From: Bacteroidales bacterium
GTDB taxonomy: Bacteria; Bacteroidota; Bacteroidia; Bacteroidales; UBA7960
Direction: 5' to 3'
DNA: 10,188 nt
NCBI GenBank assembly: GCA_003560215.1
Contig: PWIY01000118.1
Location: forward strand, 1 to 10,188
The stretch's first letter is position 1. The number at the start of each line of letters is the position of its first letter. The position numbers and the translations under genes were made by a program. The notes under the pieces were generated by a model. That model saw only the letters and a list, made by a program, of their open reading frames with translations. It did no database searches and was not told the DNA's origin. Of the stretch, positions 7,203 to 10,188 are shown in pieces.

Positions 7203-8083
7203 CAGTACAGGTATAAAAAGTCGGTTTTTATTTTCAGGTATTTTCTGACAGCAAAATAGGTGGATATCCAGCTGATGATGATTCCCAGGATCAGTACCAC
7301 AGCAAAGAGCGTGAGCAGCATCCGGGTATCATAAAAGGCGGCCATTTCGGGTATTTGTCGCTGGGCTGCATAAAGGGTGGCGATCAGTAACAGGATGGTG
7401 ATTCCCGCCCCGATAATGCCCTGCAGTACGCCACGGATGATGAATGGCCGCCGGATAAAGGCCTGGGTGGCGCCCACAAGTTGCATGCTTTTGATCAGGA
7501 ATCGCCTGGAAAATACGCTAAGGCGTATGGTATTGTTGATCAGTGCAAAGGCAATCATCAGCAAAAGAATACTGAATACCAGCAGCCCTGCTCCGATGCG
7601 CCTGATATTCTGATTGACAAGATGTATCAGCGATTGCTGATAGTCAATGTCACTGACGATGGGCTCTGCCGAAACCCTTTCCTCGAATACCTTCAGGCTG
7701 TCTGGGTTGGCATGGCTGGCGGTCAGGTTGACCACAATGGACGCAGTCAGCGGGTTATATCCCAGAAATTCCACGAAATCCTCACCGAGCTCTTCCATGA
7801 GATCCTCGGCTGCTTCCTCGCGCGAAATGAACCGGGTCTGGCTGACCGCAGGCATTTCATCCAGCTTTTCCCGGAGCTGCATGATGGGTTGTTCCCCGGT
7901 ATCCTCCTCGATAAACAGTGAAACGGCAATGCTTTCACGCATGTGATCGGAAAGTTTCTGTGCCTGCAGGATGATCAGTCCGAGCAGGCCCAGCACAAAC
8001 AAAACCAGCGTAATACTTACGACAGTGGAAATGTAGGAAGACTTTAAGCGCCTGCCGATGATTTTGTCTTCTTGCCTTGCCAT
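7202..8083 (-). CDS. ftsX: Cell division protein FtsX (permease-like)
   Basis: Membrane subunit of the FtsEX complex, which couples ATP hydrolysis by FtsE to activation of cell-wall hydrolases during division. The 293 residues show the standard plan. A short cytoplasmic N-terminus (1-16) is followed by a first membrane segment (about 17-40), an extracytoplasmic domain (about 41-160, beginning SIAVSLFIEEDTGE, with the typical SREEAAEDLMEELGEDF segment), and then three membrane segments at about 163-185, 215-240 and 255-279. Between the second and third segments lies the family signature KSMQLVGAT (198-206). Start at ATG 8083, with all membrane segments accounted for. It is the first gene of the operon with the DUF3098 gene, uppP and truB. 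No ftsE is adjacent; in this phylum it is often elsewhere. A generic MacB-type permease is unlikely given the size and the MQLVGAT motif. Confidence 0.95.
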   Translation of the reverse strand: MARQEDKIIGRRLKSSYISTVVSITLVLFVLGLLGLIILQAQKLSDHMRESIAVSLFIEEDTGEQPIMQLREKLDEMPAVSQTRFISREEAAEDLMEELGEDFVEFLGYNPLTASIVVNLTASHANPDSLKVFEERVSAEPIVSDIDYQQSLIHLVNQNIRRIGAGLLVFSILLLMIAFALINNTIRLSVFSRRFLIKSMQLVGATQAFIRRPFIIRGVLQGIIGAGITILLLIATLYAAQRQIPEMAAFYDTRMLLTLFAVVLILGIIISWISTYFAVRKYLKIKTDFLYLY

Positions 8084-8104
8084 AACAACAGATTATCCTG
8101 CGAG

Positions 8105-8112
8105 CGAAATTA
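8105..8112 (-). promoter_or_regulatory. Possible -7 element for the ftsX operon
   Basis: The minus strand reads TAATTTCG then C, one mismatch from TAnnTTTG, 22 bases before the ftsX ATG. No TTG element is found at the expected distance upstream, so support is weak. Its placement mirrors the ppa promoter in the same 83-base divergent gap. Confidence 0.3.
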
Positions 8113-8119
8113 ATAAAAA

Positions 8120-8149
8120 TTGTTGAAAGAGAATTTATCTGTAATTTTG
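8120..8149 (+). promoter_or_regulatory. Bacteroidota-type promoter for ppa
   Basis: TTG (8120-8122), a 19-base spacer and TAATTTTG (8142-8149) followed by C match the phylum's consensus exactly in both elements and spacing. Transcription would begin near 8156, about ten bases before the ATG at 8167, so the mRNA would have a very short leader. Confidence 0.7.
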
Positions 8150-8166
8150 CGAAAAACAGCGACATT

Positions 8167-8838
8167 ATGGCAAACAGAATCATGGATCCCATTGGCCGCC
8201 TGATGGGTTTGCGTTACAAATCACACCCCTGGCACGGGGTCGAAATCGGTAAAAAGGCTCCGGATGAAATCACCTGTTTTATCGAAATGGTGATGACCGA
8301 TACGGTCAAATATGAGATTGACAAAATCACCGGTTACCTGAAAATTGACCGGCCCCAAAAGTATTCCAATGTGCTGCCCGCCCTTTATGGTTTTATCCCA
8401 CAGACTTTGTGCGACACCGAAGTAGCTGCATTTGCAGTGGAAAGGTGTGGCCGGGATGATATTGTGGGAGACTATGATCCTCTGGATATCGTGGTGCTGA
8501 CTGAAAAGTCCATATCTCACGGCAATATTCTTGTTGATGCCATCCCGGTCGGGGGTTTCCGGCTGATTGACCGCGGGCAGGCAGACGACAAGATCATTGG
8601 GGTGCTGAAGGATGATGCCGTTTACGGAGAGATCCGGGACATTGCCGACTGTCCACCGGCTGTGGTGGAAAGGCTGAAGCATTATTTCCTTACCTATAAG
8701 GACCTGCCCAATACAAGGCTGGATATCGAGATCACCCATACCTATGATGCAGAGGATGCCAAAGAGGTGATTCGCCGGTCGGTGGTAGATTACCAGATGA
8801 AGTTTGAAAATCTGGACAATCTGTTGTCAGAGGTTTAG
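8167..8838 (+). CDS. ppa: Inorganic pyrophosphatase, family I
   Basis: Soluble cytoplasmic enzyme that hydrolyses pyrophosphate to two phosphates and so pulls biosynthetic reactions forward. The 223-residue protein has the active-site set of family I: Glu40, Lys48, Glu50, Arg62, Tyr74, the aspartate triad Asp102, Asp104, Asp107, then Asp135, Asp140, Lys142 (IDRGQADDK) and Tyr177-Lys178. The N-terminal SHPWHG block (19-24) and the LTEK..S.GNIL segment (111-122) resemble, from memory, the chlamydial-type enzyme rather than the shorter 175-residue E. coli form, with an extra stretch at 82-98 before the aspartate signature. One oddity: the signature reads GDYDPLD, with Tyr103 where small residues (Gly, Ser, Asn, Asp) are usual. 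The ATG at 8167 is preferred over Met6 or Met13 because it fits the short-leader promoter just upstream. It is divergent from ftsX and convergent with the DUF2207 gene. Confidence 0.96.
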   Translation: MANRIMDPIGRLMGLRYKSHPWHGVEIGKKAPDEITCFIEMVMTDTVKYEIDKITGYLKIDRPQKYSNVLPALYGFIPQTLCDTEVAAFAVERCGRDDIVGDYDPLDIVVLTEKSISHGNILVDAIPVGGFRLIDRGQADDKIIGVLKDDAVYGEIRDIADCPPAVVERLKHYFLTYKDLPNTRLDIEITHTYDAEDAKEVIRRSVVDYQMKFENLDNLLSEV

Positions 8839-8862
8839 CCGGGAGCTCAGGGGTTTAGCCGG
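8832..8862. repeat. 11-base direct repeat at the ppa/DUF2207 stop codons
   Basis: GGTTTAGCCGG occurs at 8832-8842 and again at 8852-8862, exactly 20 bases apart. The first copy contains the ppa stop TAG (8836-8838); the second contains, on the other strand, the DUF2207 gene stop TAA (8857-8855). GCCGG (8838-8842) and CCGGC (8859-8863) could also pair as a five-base stem with a long loop, too weak to call a terminator. Confidence 0.8.
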
Positions 8863-10188
8863 CGCCTCCTCCGCCTGAACCTGCCCCTCCGCCACCACCT
8901 GCCGTGCCACCGCCACCGGCCCCGCTGGCGGAACTCATGGTGCTGCTTGTGGTCGTAATCACGGTGCTGATGGTGTCTCCCACAGATTGCAGCCGGGTGT
9001 TGTGCAGCACAATCCAGGCAAGATAACCGGTGTTGCCAGATGCTTCCAGACCCTCTGTAAGTTTTTTGAAATATTTGGGACCCAGGCCGAGTGCAAGGCC
9101 ATAAACCAGGTATTCGTTGATGTCCTCTTCATCCAGTTTTTCAATTTCCGACTGAAAATGAAACCGTTTCAGGTGCCGGCGCAAGGACTTCCATTGCCGG
9201 TAAGCTTTTTCTCCTTCCTCAGTCCGTCGCAGCATCACGACGGCTGCAATGACAGAAAATACCGCCAACCCGGTCGGAATAAGCATCCAGGGGCCATAAA
9301 AGATGGTCAATCCCAGAAACCCCAACAGGGAGATGGTGCTGATCACAAATCCGATCTTCTGTCCTTGCTGGCTTTGGGGGTCATACCAGTTTTTCTTTTT
9401 TCCTTCCTGTTTTACTTTCTTCTTCCATTTAGCAAAGAACTTCTGCATTTTGGAGCTCTTCTTTTTCATCCGTTTCAGTGATAACCGGTCCTCACTTTCC
9501 GCCAATTCATCAAACAGAAAATGAAGGAGCTCAGTTTCAAACGGCAACAGGTTTTCCTTGTTTGATTCCCAATGCTCACGGTTCAGCATAAAGGAGGTAT
9601 CGGTGATTTTCCGGGTTCCAAAGAATCCCTTTTTGGTTTCTTCTGTGCTTTCAATCCGCACAAAACCCCTGTAGGCAAGGTGGAACAAAGTGGATACAAG
9701 GGCGTTGCCGTTCACATCTGTCAGGTTCATTAAATAATTTACCATGGCTGGTCTGTCTTTGGCAGGAAGCCTGGTATACGCACCGGGCTTTTCACTGAGT
9801 GTGGGTTTTCTGCTGTACTTTCTCAGCAAGGTTATCCAGATCAGAATATACAGGAGGGAAACCGGGATAAACAACTGCCTTCCCCGTTCATGACGGGCTT
9901 CCTCCCTGGCCTTTTTTTCAAGGGCCTCACGCCGGATGCGGTTGGCTTCATCTGTAAGTGCAGCGGCCTCTTCCATCACCTCGTTTCGGATTTCTTCTTC
10001 TATGACCGGGAGGCCGGGGAAAACTTCCGGCGGGTAAAGAGCTCTCAGCTCAAGGTAGCTGTTGGCAGGCAGGCGATCCAGGGTTACGAGAATGGCACCT
10101 TCATCCTCAATTTGCGAAACGGCATCAAGGGAACCGTGCACCCAGTGTGCAGGTTCTCCTTCAGGCAAAGGTTCAGGTGGGTGGATCA
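8855..10188 (-). CDS. DUF2207 domain membrane protein, N-terminus missing
   Basis: Predicted membrane protein of the DUF2207 family; its function is not established. The frame runs open to the window end, giving 443 visible residues and no credible start inside (the TTG at 10168 is mid-domain). First comes the end of the extracytoplasmic domain (LPANSYLELRALYPPEVFPG), then a charged helix rich in Glu, Ala and Arg, and a membrane segment at about 9877-9824. The cytoplasmic part has YTRLPAKDRPAMVNYLMN and a very basic linker (about 9487-9359, many Lys). A hydrophobic pair follows (about 9355-9233), then the family hallmark RRTEEGEKAYRQWKSLRRHL and YLVYGLALGLGPKYFKKL. The C-terminus is a Ser/Thr stretch followed by a glycine-alanine tail (8923-8858), typical of the family. 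The signal peptide and first part of the domain should lie beyond 10188. Genes of this family often neighbour lemA, which cannot be checked here. Confidence 0.87.
   Translation of the reverse strand, partial: IHPPEPLPEGEPAHWVHGSLDAVSQIEDEGAILVTLDRLPANSYLELRALYPPEVFPGLPVIEEEIRNEVMEEAAALTDEANRIRREALEKKAREEARHERGRQLFIPVSLLYILIWITLLRKYSRKPTLSEKPGAYTRLPAKDRPAMVNYLMNLTDVNGNALVSTLFHLAYRGFVRIESTEETKKGFFGTRKITDTSFMLNREHWESNKENLLPFETELLHFLFDELAESEDRLSLKRMKKKSSKMQKFFAKWKKKVKQEGKKKNWYDPQSQQGQKIGFVISTISLLGFLGLTIFYGPWMLIPTGLAVFSVIAAVVMLRRTEEGEKAYRQWKSLRRHLKRFHFQSEIEKLDEEDINEYLVYGLALGLGPKYFKKLTEGLEASGNTGYLAWIVLHNTRLQSVGDTISTVITTTSSTMSSASGAGGGGTAGGGGGAGSGGGGAG

Noticed and set aside
8987..9481. Plus-strand open frame of 164 codons within the DUF2207 gene
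   Set aside because: It is the complement of conserved DUF2207 blocks; no independent coding evidence.

Overview
The window comes from a bacterial chromosome and carries ordinary housekeeping genes. The host is almost certainly a member of the Bacteroidota, probably Bacteroidales-like; I cannot place it further. Three things support this. The tight gene order ftsX, DUF3098 gene, uppP, truB, followed by queA, is characteristic of that phylum. Several genes are preceded by the phylum's promoter signature (a TTG element and a TAnnTTTG element about 19-20 bases apart), and clear Shine-Dalgarno sequences are absent. The proteins themselves, such as a TruB without a PUA domain and the 'HPWHG' type of family I pyrophosphatase, also fit. 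No mobile element, CRISPR array, rRNA, tRNA or recognisable riboswitch is present, and no stretch over 300 bases lacks a gene.

Layout: (1) 1-1970, minus strand: topA, cut off at the window start so that its C-terminal end is missing. (2) 1971-2141: divergent promoter region. (3) 2142-3488, plus strand: miaB. (4) 3516-5261, minus strand: queA then ispD, a two-gene unit with its own good promoter at 5315-5345. (5) 5392-8083, minus strand: the compact operon ftsX, DUF3098 gene, uppP, truB, with junctions of -1, 3 and 5 bases. (6) 8084-8166: divergent promoter region. (7) 8167-8838, plus strand: ppa (inorganic pyrophosphatase). (8) 8855-10188, minus strand: a DUF2207 membrane protein whose N-terminus lies beyond the window end.

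Two functional threads run through the block. One is RNA modification: MiaB (position 37), QueA (queuosine at 34) and TruB (pseudouridine 55) all act on tRNA. The other is isoprenoids and the cell envelope: IspD works in the MEP pathway, UppP regenerates the undecaprenyl phosphate carrier, FtsX belongs to the divisome/cell-wall hydrolase control system, and MiaB's substrate carries a prenyl group derived from the same pathway. PpaA-type pyrophosphatase removes the PPi released by reactions such as that of IspD. These links are inferred from known family functions; adjacency alone does not prove coordination.

I found no convincing undescribed system. The items most worth a second look are the uncharacterised DUF3098 protein translationally coupled to FtsX, a tyrosine inside the pyrophosphatase active-site signature, the DUF2207 protein with a very basic linker and a glycine tail, and an 11-base direct repeat that carries both stop codons at the ppa/DUF2207 junction.
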